From Melampsora larici-populina 98AG31 (lineage: Eukaryota; Basidiomycota; Pucciniomycetes; Pucciniales; Melampsoraceae), in NCBI RefSeq assembly GCF_000204055.1, contig NW_006768779.1, forward strand, positions 772,350 through 836,349: 64,000 bases of DNA, given 5' to 3'. The notes under the pieces were generated by a model, which had not been told where the DNA came from, searched no databases, and saw only the letters and a program-made list of their open reading frames with translations. The position numbers and the translations under genes were made by a program. Below, piece after piece: positions 47,327-59,427 of the stretch (its first letter is position 1; each line of letters begins with the position of its first letter).

Positions 47327-48762
47327 TCTGTTGATGACTTTCTTCTTGGTTGTTTTCCTGTCTTTCGGTTTAGTTCTTGTTTCTTTCTTTCCTTTTGTTG
47401 ATTTCTCGATTTCTTTCTGAATCAGCTTTCACCTTGTTGGTCATCGTCACGGTCAACAGCTTCATCGAAAGATTCATGAACAACTTCAAAGGTACCGAGA
47501 CTCGGATCTCTCATATCATCAATTTCGGTTGCGCCCTGTTGCACCTGTAGCCCGAGGATTTGTTGCTCGGACTCCATTCTCCATTGCCATGAATTGAGTC
47601 ATGAGTCATTAAGTGAAGGCTTCACTTCATCACAGATCCTGCTCCACCATTAATAAACACAATAATCCTACTACGGGTGAATTCGGGCCCCAGGTTTTGT
47701 TTTCTTTTGAGCAAAAATCATATCTCGAGTACCCTGGATTCTCAACGCTATGTGGCAATCCCAGGACACTGATCTGATCTCTTGAAATTCACATTGAAGT
47801 TGAAGAGCTGAAGAAAAGAACCAGGACACAGAAATCTTTGAAAAGGTGTGACATAAATCAACAATCTCAAGATGTGATAAGTGTCCCAGTATGGAGCTTT
47901 GTGCAACTTTGATGGTCAAAAGCTGTGTTAATGCCAGGTATATGGGACGGTTATTCAAATTTGCCGTATTGCTACCCTCAAAGAGACAACATAGAAGCTG
48001 TTTGAGATCTTGAGTGCCCTGCGTTAACCATAGCCGCATTGTGTGGTGTCAGCAACCAAAACCATGCTTGATTTGACCAATCACATTCCCAGGTTGAGGT
48101 TTGGTCTTTGCTTTGAAGCTATACCTGGTTCCTGAGGCTGGGGCCATATCACTACCCTCAAAAAGGTAAGATTGAAGCTCTTTCATTCCACCATTATTGA
48201 ATCATGCCTGGGTTGAAGATCCAATGTGCTTAGGGTAGACTATAACATGACAAGATTTTGACTGATACTCATAGTGTGTCATTCTCATTAGTTGATGTAC
48301 ATGCTGAATCTACAACCACCTTATTTCAATATTTCTTTTACCTTGCTTCACACTTTGGGATCTTTCAACTTTCCAATAACATGACTGCAGACATTATTTC
48401 AATGACTCATCATATTTATAAAGTTCATATCGAAAAGTTAAAAAACAAAAAAACCAATAAAAAAACTCGAAATCGTAAACTGTTAAGACTAATGTATATA
48501 CCTCTCTGAATGAATCTCAAGAAATTTACTACAAAAGAAAAAGGAAAAAAAAGATTGAAAACCATATGTACATATATATGTGAAAAATAAGTGTACTTTC
48601 TTTAGATGATTTAAATCAAAGTATAAAAAACCGGAAAAGAATTATGTGGAAGAGTAAAGAAAGGTTTCTTGGATGTGAACTGTGAAGAAAATGAGATGAT
48701 TGAAAGATATGAACACCTCTTTATTTGTTCATGGTGACTTTTTCCAATATTCGTACTTATCA
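47327..48762. other. PEX5 upstream and repeat sequence
   Basis: Contains the PEX5 promoter side, a small minus-strand ORF (47577-47422) and repeat-like sequence with a twice-occurring CTACCCTCAAA word (47974 and about 48155). No other coding signal. Confidence 0.45.
47422..47577 (-). CDS. small ORF of unknown function
   Basis: A 51-aa frame, MESEQQILGLQVQQ... ending in an acidic DRDDDQQGES, immediately upstream of PEX5 on the same strand. Richer in GC than its surroundings. It has no recognised family and could be a fragment, an exon of an unseen gene or chance. Confidence 0.2.
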   Translation of the reverse strand: MESEQQILGLQVQQGATEIDDMRDPSLGTFEVVHESFDEAVDRDDDQQGES

Positions 48763-49810
48763 TCATTTTCGACGACCAGCAATACAAGCCTATTTGAAAA
48801 AAGAAGGATGTTTCCAAGTCAGCAAAATAGTTGTAGTATTCAAAAAGACAATAAGGAAAATAAAACTTACGAAGATATAGGGTATAAATGAAATCAAAAG
48901 TATACCATCAATAGCCCATAAAATCCAAATCGCATTGCCATATTCAGCTACAATTCCTAATGGGATTCCATTAGAGATAGTTTGTTTATTCAATCTATGT
49001 TTCAAGATTGAAACCATAATCGTCCAAATCATAGTACCAATCACAGCAGTACCAAAAACCAACAAGTTAAGTGCAATAGCTGCACAACTCGCACCTCTAC
49101 CTGCTGAACTACCTCCACCTGCTAAGATCATAATTCCAAGTAATGCAACCGAGACAAAAAGGAAATAAAACGCAATTCGACTCCAAACTCCTAGATATCG
49201 ATCGGATTTGATTCGCTCAAATTGGTCTGAGAGTAGATTGTTTAAAGCTGATTGATATGCTGTAGGAGCATCTGCCACGAGGGCAGCTGTAGGCTGAAAT
49301 CGGTGAGCCCATTTCGTACTCGTACAGTATTGTAGATTCGATGGCCCATTGTACCCCGCGCAATAATCTTTAGCAGAAAAAAAGACGGGATTTCATCAGG
49401 ATAGATATCATGGCAGAGATGATCGAGGGAGAAAAGATAGTGAGAGATCAACGTACTCCATAATCCCCACGTATAATAGGTACGAAGACCATCACCGGGA
49501 TTGCGTTGATTGAGTTCTTGATCTGGGTTTCCATACAAACTTGAATTTGTAAAGCCTTGCTGAGCTGATCCGCTAAGTTGACCTGAGAGAGCTGCTCCAA
49601 GACCAAAAGTAGAAATTTGGACAATCCGAATGTGCTTTGGAACCAGCTATCGATCAAAAGGAACAAATGAGTAATAAAATTTTAGTAGACGAATGGTTTT
49701 ATGGAGTAGCTTACTTGATGTATTGTGAAATTTCCGATTGAGAAAAAGATATATAAGATACCAGCTGCGAGGGTAAGCATGGTACCGAGAGAAGCACAAG
49801 CTCCGAACAT
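48763..49810 (-). CDS. SUR7/PalI-like four-span membrane protein
   Basis: Four exons: 49810-49715, 49646-49457, 49367-48871, 48789-48763 (27 nt); 269 aa. The N-ter starts MFGACASLGTMLTLAAGILYIFFSIG (first span). The loop has LVPKHIRIVQIST and YYTWGLWNYCAGYNG...QYCTSTKWAHRF, the GLWNYC...C pattern of the SUR7/PalI family, assembled exactly across an intron. Then come three more spans (IAFYFLFVSVALLGIMIL, IALNLLVFGTAVIGTMIWTIM, WAIDGILLISFIPYIF) and a short basic tail ACIAGRRK from the last 27-nt exon. Family members sit in eisosome/MCC plasma-membrane domains or act in ambient-pH signalling (PalI/Rim9). Which of the two this is cannot be told from the sequence. Confidence 0.85.
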
Positions 49811-50230
49811 GTTGCAGACGATCAGGTGGTTGAGGTTGAAGTGGAGTGTCTATCTATGATCGTTAAAGAATAGTGTTGTCGTAAATGAAGTGTTGAGCAG
49901 CTCGGATTAGATGAGGAGTGAAACTGACAAACCGACGCGTTTGCGAAACTTTGAGAGGTGAAGAGGTTAAGTAAAAATAAATGTGGCGGTGAAGTGAACG
50001 CGCCAAGAAAAGTTCAGGTTTCCCCGTTTCCCTTCAATCGATTTTCTCGGGATTCCGAGAAGAATGAAAATTGAAATGCGGTGCAAAAAAAGCTAGTGAA
50101 CTATATTTTGAAGATTGGCGTGTGGGTTTATTTTCAATTATGATCAGAAGAAGGACGATTTATTGGAAATCTGAAGTAAACCTATCAAATTCAATCCACA
50201 GAATGGGTGAAGAATGACTGATTAGGAACG

Positions 50231-50461
50231 ATGAAAGGGAGCAATTGTGCTTGTGAAGAGTTTGAGGAGAAAGTGGAAAGAAGTATGGATGAGACCGATT
50301 GGATGGTTTCGATGTTCAAAGGAGGCAAGGCTGTCAAAAGCTTTATATATACCAATCTTATGACGCAAAAGTTAAACCAAGGGGCAGAGGCTAGAGCTAG
50401 TCTATCTACTCTCAGAAAGATGACGCTCGATTGTATCCTACTTGAGCTTGACTTGAGGTAA
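50231..50461 (+). CDS. hypothetical small ORF
   Basis: 76-aa ATG-started frame (MKGSNCACEEFEEKV...), helical and charged. No known domain, no clear promoter and no neighbour that explains it. It may be chance. Confidence 0.2.
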   Translation: MKGSNCACEEFEEKVERSMDETDWMVSMFKGGKAVKSFIYTNLMTQKLNQGAEARASLSTLRKMTLDCILLELDLR

Positions 50462-50851
50462 AGGTGATGAGGAGGATAGAGTGGGTTATATGCACCTCTA
50501 AGCTGGATTTTAGTAAATATGCTTTGGTGGATTTTGGGTCGAAACCGTTTGGATGAGTTTGGTTAGAAGAAAATGGAGGAAAACCCAAAGAAGAGGGTGT
50601 AAAAATACTGATTCTCCTCGTGAACCATGTGCATACAAGATTTTTAATGACAATCGAACTTATCAAAAGAACTTCAACATCAAACTGTAAACAAGCAAAG
50701 TGAATTGTACTTTACCACTTTACCTTCTTCTCAATTTCATCATCTGTTTGTTCAACCTTCGTAGCCATCACTCACCCTTTGTCATTTGATGCACATATCA
50801 TTCTTCACGAGAGCTTCACTTAACTTGAAGTCTACAAATACAGATATAATC

Positions 50852-51088
50852 ATGCCCCTGAAGTTGATCACGGAGATTCGAATGTGGAACAATTACGACA
50901 TCACAAAAGAAACCACGTCTCGATTGCCGATTCATCGTGATCGTCTTATGCAGAGTCTCGGAGTCCGACCATTCAAAAGGAGGAAATACGATTTGGACAT
51001 GTTTGATGATCACCAAATGAACTCTCAATCATCATCCAGCACTCACCACACGCGTGTTTGCCACTGCCAAAGGGCGAGCAGGAGCTAA
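50852..51088 (+). CDS. hypothetical small ORF
   Basis: The frame opens at 50786; the second ATG at about 50852 (MPLKLITEIRMW...) would give 78 aa, with a basic stretch RPFKRRKYDLDMF and a Ser-rich C-terminus. No recognised family. A short nuclear or unknown protein is possible, but there is no independent support. Confidence 0.2.
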   Translation: MPLKLITEIRMWNNYDITKETTSRLPIHRDRLMQSLGVRPFKRRKYDLDMFDDHQMNSQSSSSTHHTRVCHCQRASRS

Positions 51089-52894
51089 CCTAAAAAGTAC
51101 AGCTCGTCCACACCTCAAAATGCTCGTGATGCATACATACAAACATATGTACTAAAGCTCTATCTTATAGAATTCTTCTGTAGCTATATTTTATCTGGCT
51201 AGAATAAGCGAAGGAAACATTGTGGATGTCTCACTGACACTATCGCTTCTTTGGCCGATGTTATGATTCTTCCATGAGGCAGCTTGACGCTCAAAATTTG
51301 ACACCAAGATAGAAGTCTTTTCTTCTACTATTTGATGTCTGTGATACCAATTTTGAAAGTAAATATCTTTGGTTGCAAGTTTGACAACAGCTTATAATTG
51401 TGTCAGACGTGGAAAAGATTCCTTACTTCTCTTTAATGAAGGCATTCTTCTTTCTCAGATTGACATGATTGATTGTCATGATGTTTCTGAAGAGAGAGTA
51501 CATAGTTAATAAATTATGGAGGCTGTCTCACATCCTGAAGAGAAAGAATCAAATCCATTTCAAGCTGACCATCAAAGATTTAGAAATTCGCCGCATTGCA
51601 CAGCTATTACATATTCCATTACTTTTCAAGTACATTTTCAAGTTTATTTATGTGGGACTATGTATCTTACTACTAGTATTTATGCACGTACTCTTTTCCC
51701 TACTTATATTCTGACAAGAAGCCTTCACATTACATAGGAGTTGGAAGTGAAGCACAACATATCTGTCAAAAGGAAAGACGATGGATCTCATTTGCCAGGT
51801 TTTGAAATTATCCGTGTACCTTACCAATGTGAAGCATGATCTTGTGCATTGACTTGATTGTCAATACGCCAAGAGTTTCAAATGCTGGACCTTGTTGATT
51901 TGGTACGCCTAGATGATATCCTGATCAATTGCTTGAGATAAAGCTTGATAACTCTTCTGCAAAAGTTGTGAGCAAATCTTATTAGGAATTAATGACACAG
52001 GATCTAGTGCAATAAGAGTGAAATAGTGATGTATCAAAATGTCACTTAATGGATATGTCTACAAAGACTTGTGGGCAGGCAAATGTCTCTATGTGTGAGA
52101 AAACAAATAGATAGTGAAGATAAAAAAATCACTGATGAGAGAGAAGGAGAAAGAAGTGCAAATCCAGATGTGTCATATGCAAAAGTTTCTAAGCCAAGGA
52201 AAGGATCAGAAACAGATTCCTACAAGATAAGTAAACAGAAAGTATTTTATTGAACATCCATGTGTACAATTCCAAGTGTATAAAGTTGGTCAGGTAGAAG
52301 AGTGGATTTGATTATACTAAGAAATATAGAAATTGAGTGACAGGATATCAAAAAGTAAAATAAAATGTGAGAGAAATAAATGTGAATATATGAAACCAAC
52401 GTAAAGTTTTCTGGTTTGATATATCCATAGAATACAAAAGACAAGTCTAGCAAACTAAAAGATGAGAGACATGGCTAGCTCTTTCTTTTTACCATATGAT
52501 CAATCATGTATTGACCATACTACTTTGCATTTAAAGATGCCAAATGTCTGGCTCAGTTCGCATCGAATGAAAAACTTTACACTTCTCTCTTTTGTCCTGT
52601 AATTCAACATCTTTCTTTCGGTCAAATCGTGTCCAAGTTGACAAACTTGAAGTGTCTTGTGCATCACTGTTTCATTCATCAAGCTATTCTCATTCATACA
52701 AATAGACCACAAATTAAGACCCAAATTAAGAGAACTGATAATAATAGGTAAACATGATAGGGAAAATAAAACAGTACAAATATACTCCAAAGCAATGAGC
52801 AGATTCTTGAAAACTCCATCATCCAGTGTCTGACAACGGGCCCGGTGTTTCTGTTAGGTATGAAAATGTTTGTAATGCTGTGCATCTTGTCAGC

Positions 52895-54139
52895 TCATCG
52901 AGAAAGCTGACTATTAGCTGCCATTATGACCCTGACAGCTTCATCTTCAATTTCCTGAACAACCTGTTCTGCCGGTAAGATTTGATTAACGAGTCCCACT
53001 GACGTACCTGCATGAACATAACACATTTCAATCTTTGTAAATCTTAACGCCCTAGCCCGCGGAGATTTAGAAAAGTGGAAAGTCCTTACCAGACCAAGTC
53101 ACTAATCTGTTCACGTCTGCCATGTTCATCGCTGTCTTGTAATTAGATTGAAGAGTATCAAAGTCCATACCGGCAAGGTGATTGACTGTGGTCTCATTCT
53201 TGAGTGCACGTCCATCAATTCCCTCTGGCCATCCGACAGTTCCGCTGTAAGATCAAAAAGTGATTTCAAAAGATATCAGCATCTGAATTCTTGAAATGAG
53301 TTTAAGACCTTGCGTCCAAAGGAAAAAATCTTCAAAGCTCACCGCAATTGATCAAAGACAGTCGTTTTGATCGTATCAATACTTTTAGCTGAGACGATTG
53401 CTTTCTTTTGGTTTTCAGTGTATTTCGCTTCAGGAGTAGCAAGAAATCGAGTTCCAGCTACCATTCCACTGGCTCCCAAAGCCAACATTGCAGCAAGATG
53501 TGATCCATGAGTTAAACCACCAGCTGCGACCAAAATAGGTCGTTGACTTTCCGGTATCATCTTTAACAACAAAACCTTTAAAGCAGGAATAAAAGAATTG
53601 ATAGTTTCACCATTTGCACCACCATGACCTCCAGCTTCAAAACCTTGTCCTATCAAAATATCAATCTCTAAATGATCTGAAAGAATTGATTTTAATAAGT
53701 TTTCAGCTTCATTTAAACTAGTCACCATCACTGCCAACTTGCACAATCTATCATTTTTTTGAATCTTTCTAATAAGTTGAATCCATTTAATTAAATCTGT
53801 TCCGAATGATATCCATACACATTTAACATTCTTCACCACTGCTTCAAAACATCTCGAAACTTCATCTTCAGGTTCTAGATCTAATCTCCAACCTAAAAAC
53901 CCTACACCGATTGGAATAGTTTCATTTTCTGAAGTTCCCATCTCTTTCTTTACATGATTGATATTCTTCACGAGTGCTTCAAGCTTCAATGGCTCGTGTC
54001 CTGTACCGATAAATCCAAAGCCACCTGCTGACGATACAGCCGCGGCCAATTCCGGACCAGCGGCTCCTGCCATAGGTGCTGATATGAGTGGAACGCGACA
54101 TTCGAGTATTTTTGTTAAATCATTTCGAATTGAATGCAT
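52895..54139 (-). CDS. nitronate monooxygenase (2-nitropropane dioxygenase family)
   Basis: Three exons: 54139-53343, 53244-53090, 53007-52895; 354 aa. FMN-dependent TIM-barrel enzyme that oxidises alkyl nitronates. Seen: CRVPLISAPMAGAAGPELAAAVSSAGGFGFIG at the N-terminus, GVGFLGWRL, the FMN/catalytic segment GQGFEAGGHGG (the His is the expected catalytic base), PILVAAGGLTHGSHLAAMLALGASGMVAGTRFLAT, and the C-terminal GTVGWPEGIDGRALKN with VTWSGTSVGLVNQILPAEQVV. All expected motifs are intact. The protein is cytosolic as far as can be seen. Divergent spacing to the antiporter gene is 560 bp, same strand. Confidence 0.9.
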
Positions 54140-54702
54140 GATCTTTTATCATAACCTAACGATCAGAATAAAGAGTTTGAGTAAAGGGTGATGCTTGTTG
54201 ACCGAGCAAACAATTGAGAATTGAATGGAATTGAGTTTAAGTTTTGTGCAGTCCAATTAGAAATGACGTCATACCACCTTTACCTCTGAGGAAATTTAAA
54301 ACTTTGACTTCCTCAATGATATGTAGCTGATATATCTTCAAAAATTCAGCCATACCAAATTTAATCATTCCTTTTCTTTTCTCAAAACTTTTCTAAAGTT
54401 GGTAATCTGATCTTATTGCAATTTTGCTAAAAAACATCTTAGTAATGATACCAAAGAAAACCCCTACAGGATCTTATGTACAAGGATCATGATGAGACTG
54501 ATGATGCTAATTCAATTTACAAAATCTAAAACCACAAATCTTTTGAAAAGATACTTGATTGACTTCAACATACTTAAAATTACTTTCTCCTTTTTGATCA
54601 TACAAAATCTACCAATCTAGTGTACATTGATTTCTTTTAATACAAAAAAAAATGTGAGCCATTGAGATTGTATGAAAAAAAACAACCAAAATAAATATAC
54701 AA
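54140..54702. other. intergenic, NMO to antiporter
   Basis: Promoter of the nitronate monooxygenase and 3' flank of the antiporter. AT-rich; no gene. Confidence 0.6.
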
Positions 54703-56675
54703 TCATACAATAGATGTAGTACTAGTACTTTTAATATAATTAGCATTTGATTCATCCTCTATATCAAGTCTTAAATCATCATCAGAAATTGAATTTCTTC
54801 TATTAAGAATACTGTTACTCTTCTTATTTTGATGATTTGGAATCGGATCAATTTGAACATCAACTCTTAAATCTTCTTGAGAATTTAAATTTCTTCTATT
54901 ATCGATTATATGATTTCTTGAAACGAGTTTATCTTTAAAAATGCCACCAAAATGAATGATTGGAACACTAACTATAAACCAAACGAAAACAAAGGTACCA
55001 AAAAACATTAGATCAAATTAAATTTAGTCATAAATGGATTCCTGAATGAAGAAAACTTTTTCACTTACTTGCATAAACAAATATACTCATAAAGACCATA
55101 AACATAATCACAGGTATCAAAAGTTCTCTAATTCTAATAAACTCTTCTGGAACTTCTCTAAGACCAACTTGACTGTAATAAACGGCTCCCACACCAATTG
55201 GTCCAAACCAACCTAAGAAAAAAACGTCTTTAAAAGTTTGAAGTTCAGGTAAAACTTTAAAACTGATGGCTACTAATGGAAGACGTTTGAAGATCAAAAT
55301 CAGAATTGATAATAAAAAGAGTTTAGATGGGGTTAATCCTAGTTCTTGATTATTGAAATCTCCCCAAGGAATGAGCGTTCCTATGTAAATGAATAATCTT
55401 TGAAACATTCCAATAGATCATTCAGTATTATCCCTTAAATCCAAGTGATGATTTGCAAATCAATGAAATAAGAAAAAACTCACGCAGAGCTTACAAAGAA
55501 GTCAAATAGGTCATGAAATAGTACGTGTCCAGATAACTTCTCTATCTCATTCGCGTAACCACCATCCCAATTGAGCGAGTTGGCAGCCACAAAACAAACC
55601 AGAATGTCGTCTATACCCATCATACCCGTAACTCCTAAAGTAAAGAACTGAAGGAATATATAAGACAGATTAGATCTCAAAGTGTTTGAAAACGTTTGAT
55701 TGAGTCTGAACAAGATTGCTTACTGGAAGACCAAGTGAATAAATCAAAAGAGACTCATGATCAATCAAATCCTTATGTTTTGCAAAGTTAACAGCTTTCC
55801 TAATCACGAAAAAACCAAATCATAAACCATAAATCAGATCGTTGAAACTCCCAAACCAAAAAAACGAAACCTCTTCAAACCTAGCTAAAAAACCAATCAA
55901 GATTCCTAACACTAAACCTAAACCGATTTCATAAAGAATCACTTCAAGAAACCAATCAAGTATAGCTAAACCCGAAGAACTTGTTCCTGAAATCGTACGT
56001 AAAAGATAAATAGCAAGATACATAAAAGGTACACCTAATCCATCATTTGCACCAGATTCGGATGATAATAAATGGCGGATTCTTTCATTTACATTCTTTT
56101 CTGCATAACAACCTTTAATGATCGAATTGGCTAAAACCTATTTCCAAAAGAAACATAAGAAAAAAGACATGAGTTTCTGAGAGATTCTTGTATTTATTTT
56201 GTCGTGTTTGATGAGAATGACTTACTGGATCTGTAGGAGCTATACAAGCTGAAATCACCATTGATTCTAAAAAGTTAAGGTTAGGTAAGATTAACCAAAT
56301 GATTAAAGAAACAATCAACCAAGTTAAAGTCATTAACGGTCCGATCATGAAACCTAAACTTTTCCAAGATTCTTTAACATATTTTTTAGGTAAATCTATA
56401 CCAGAAAAGAAAACTTGAATTCCAATCACAATTCTCATGATTTCATAAGTGATTTGATTTGAGATCGATTGATTAAAAGATGTCCATTGTAAAGGTGAAA
56501 TCCATTGGATTATAAAGGGTCCTACTATGATACCTATGATCGTACAAATCGATGAATCTGTTAAATATAATTTCGTTTTGATTGGTTTGGTGATTAAACA
56601 AATTATTGTTAAGAAGAATCCAAAGATGGCGAGTACTTTTGAAGGAATTGAGATATCTAATTCGATTTGAGTCAT
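54703..56675 (-). CDS. NHA1: Na+/H+ antiporter, NHA1/SOD2 type, short tail
   Basis: Six exons: 56675-56226, 56137-55881, 55799-55724, 55647-55484, 55397-55069, 54971-54703; 514 aa. The N-terminus (MTQIELDISIPSKVLAIFG) and multiple spans match fungal NHA1/SOD2. Key sites: APTDP in the ion path (SACIAPTDP), RHLLSSESGANDGLGVPF, FLARKAVNFAKHKDLIDHESLLIYSLGL, MGIDDILVCFVAANSLNWDGG, and IYIGTLIPWG. This family exports Na+ and K+ across the plasma membrane in exchange for H+. NHA1 usually carries a long hydrophilic C-terminal tail of hundreds of residues. Here the tail is only about 80, with a duplicated 16-residue motif (NRRNLNSQEDLRVDVQ and NRRNSISDDDLRLDIE). The start is the first true ATG; a longer TTG-started frame is ignored. 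Confidence 0.9.
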
Positions 56676-59427
56676 TCTTTTATTCTTGTGGCTCTTGGTT
56701 CTTCGAATCGATAAAGTCAAGAACTAAAGTGATGGTGGGTGACCTTGAAGTCTACCAATCGTGATGAAATCGATTTTCAAATATAAATCGATCGTCAACA
56801 AATTCGAAATTCACATTTGATTCTTTGATTTGATTCTTTCAATGTGTTTTTGGTTCCATGTGAGTCCTTGATCAGGTATTCACATCAATTCAAGAAAAGT
56901 TTCATTTCCATAAAGTTCCTTAATGACAATGCGAATGATGAATAAGGTTTAATCATGAACAAGTCTCATCAAGACAATCGAACTGAAAGCTTTGACATAA
57001 CTGGGCAAAACTTCCTGGTCAAAAATCAAGGAGTGATATGCACAATTCCATAAACAAAACACCCCACCAGGAGGTATAGCTGAATGATCAAAGAAACTAC
57101 ATGGAATCTGACGCGGAGTCGGAGTTGGCAGCTGCAATATGATGTCATTCTTACACCGTACAGGACTCTGGCACAAGCCCGGGTCGGTGGCCAGAGCAGC
57201 ACAGAAGCCATGTGTGGGATTGGCTTTTCTGGTTCCAATTATTCATACAAAGAAACACAGTCAACATGTGTGGTAAAGCCTAAAAGTTTGGTGTCATTGG
57301 TTCATCTCCAATGTGATGCAGATTTACACACTGAACACACCCGAGGGAGGATCTGCTTCTGCTTCTGTTTCTTGTGACTGTGATTTTTGTATGAATAATT
57401 GACACCAGAAAAGTCAATTGAAATATCTTTATCAAAAAACAATGTTTGGATATCTTTATCTGCACCAGTGGGGATTATGGATCTGAAGTTGTAATGCTAG
57501 CAAAAAGTACAGTTATAGAATGATGTCCTTGACTTTCTTGTTTTGATATATGGGATAAAGTACCAGTACTTAAATCAAGATTACTAACACAACCATGTGC
57601 ATTTCTCAACTATCCTAACCTTTAACAGGTCAGCTATATTTCCTTAAGAAGGGAACTTGTGATTAGACTTATTAACCAGAGCGCATTTCTCAGACCGGTG
57701 TTTCCAGACTCTTAAAGATTCATATCAGTTGGGCATATAGTTGTCATCAAGAACAAAAAAGGGACTTTGGATATTCAAAGCTCAACACTCTCAAACGTTG
57801 AATTGATGAATCTGGTGAGTTGTGAATTGTATGGGGTTTTTGTGTTTCACTGACATTTGTGGTTTGACCATGGATGTGTGCAAGGAGAAGATTAGGATGG
57901 CATGGATATGGATGAATGATTGGTGCTGAATGAGCATAGGATTTTGTAGATGGTCTGACCCAATTGTGCTCAGGTATCCTTTTTTTTGAATACTCTTGAT
58001 TTGTAGATGATATGGATTTGTATTTAAAAATTTGAGAGACATCAAATCTAGACTTCACCAGTGCTGCTGAATGTATATAGGAAATCAAATCTCTCAGCTC
58101 ATTATGAATTGGATGTCCAGCTCATTTATATGAAAGCTTGCAGAAATCTGCTTCATGCCTGGTCAAGAACATCACACTCAACCCTGGGCCAGCAACATAG
58201 CTGTTGCATGCCACACTACTGGTATGTTGTGGAATTGACGCAGCACACCATTGCACAAATTCTACATGAATTTTGCAGGCCACCCTAATGCATAACAAGG
58301 TGCTTGGGATCAGGGATTTTCTTTGACCACAACAGCACTTGTTGTGTTGTGGTCCACAAAAGTGTTGGTTTTTGAGGTTTTTTGGGTGCTGTTGTGCATG
58401 TTGTGTTGTGCAACTGGTGAGCCAGCATGCAACTTGGCATACCTATTTCATGTTGTGGTGCTTGAAGCAACATAACATGGTTTGAAGCCAGTATGCTAAG
58501 TGTTGCAGAGCAACACAGCCATAGATGCCCTTGCTGTACCACACTGCATTGCTGGCACAGGGTCATCACAATGACCTGTCAAGATATATCCAAAGGTTTG
58601 TCAAAAACGGCATGATGTAAGTTGACCAACAAATTGAAAACCATTTCAAAACCAATCCAAGTCACTGGGACGCACTGGACTTCCAGTAACTTGTGATTGG
58701 GGGCTGAAACTACTACATTTTATTTTACTATGAAAATGTTCTTTTATGATGTTGATGGGTACAATCATTCAAACGCAATCAAACAACCTATATACCTTTA
58801 TGGATCCTTCACATTTGCGTTGTATTGAGCCCAGGCCCCAATCTTCAAAAGTGGTAAATCAATACTGTCCTATTGTTCTGCAGCCTCCTATTTCCTCTGG
58901 ATCTGTTCCAGAAACCGCAAGGGCACTGGGTCAGTTTTGTTGTACATATGAACAAAACTGACACATTTTCTGTTTGACTGTTCTAGGGCCCAATGGGAAT
59001 GTCATTGGAACAGTCATGGAAATGGATTCGAGATGGGGTCAGATTCTGTGACTTCTCTGTTGAGGAAACAAGACCTTTTCAGTTCCCCCCGGACAGGTTC
59101 TGGGCTGGGCTGGGTGTAGAGGTATGTACCAAAACTTGTTTTTTCAGTTTTTGCACTACACATCACATCTTGCATGGTACCAAGCACTTCAAATGATGTG
59201 TATGGGCTAGGTCTATTGAACAAGCCTGCTTCAAGGCCCTTCACTTCACCCAACTTGTCATAGAATGGTTTGGTGCATCTTTTGAGGGCCTCTAAGGCCT
59301 CATCCCTTGATTTTACGCCTGTTTTTGGCTGTTACATCCAATTATCCTGGGGAGTATGGGTGCTATGAGGCTGAAATCTAGCTTAAACAAAATACATCAT
59401 TCTCACACACATTTCACACTACTGTAC
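56676..59427. other. repeat-rich stretch, no supported gene
   Basis: After the antiporter promoter comes repeat-like sequence. 58130-58560 is TGCAAC/GTTGTG-rich. Open frames (for example 57026-57238, 57747-58088 and 58746-58961) show no motif. Confidence 0.5.
58130..58560. repeat. TGCAAC/GTTGTG-rich segment, second block
   Basis: Same word composition as 43790-43990 and a shared CCTGGGCCA(A/G)CAA core. Probably the same dispersed repeat family; not identified. Confidence 0.5.

Larger units (their letters stand above)
49811..52894. other. intergenic, two small ORFs, otherwise nothing firm
   Basis: The SUR7-like promoter, then two small plus-strand ORFs listed separately, then repeat-like sequence from about 51.1 to 52.9 kb with short motif-free frames (for example 51469-51714 and 52071-52253). 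Confidence 0.45.

Noticed and set aside
52895..56675. Nitronate monooxygenase and antiporter as a functional gene cluster
   Set aside because: They are merely neighbours on one strand with separate promoters' worth of space and no known shared pathway.
56676..56720. Longer start for the NHA1-type antiporter
   Set aside because: The longer frame begins with TTG; the first ATG at 56675 matches where family members begin.
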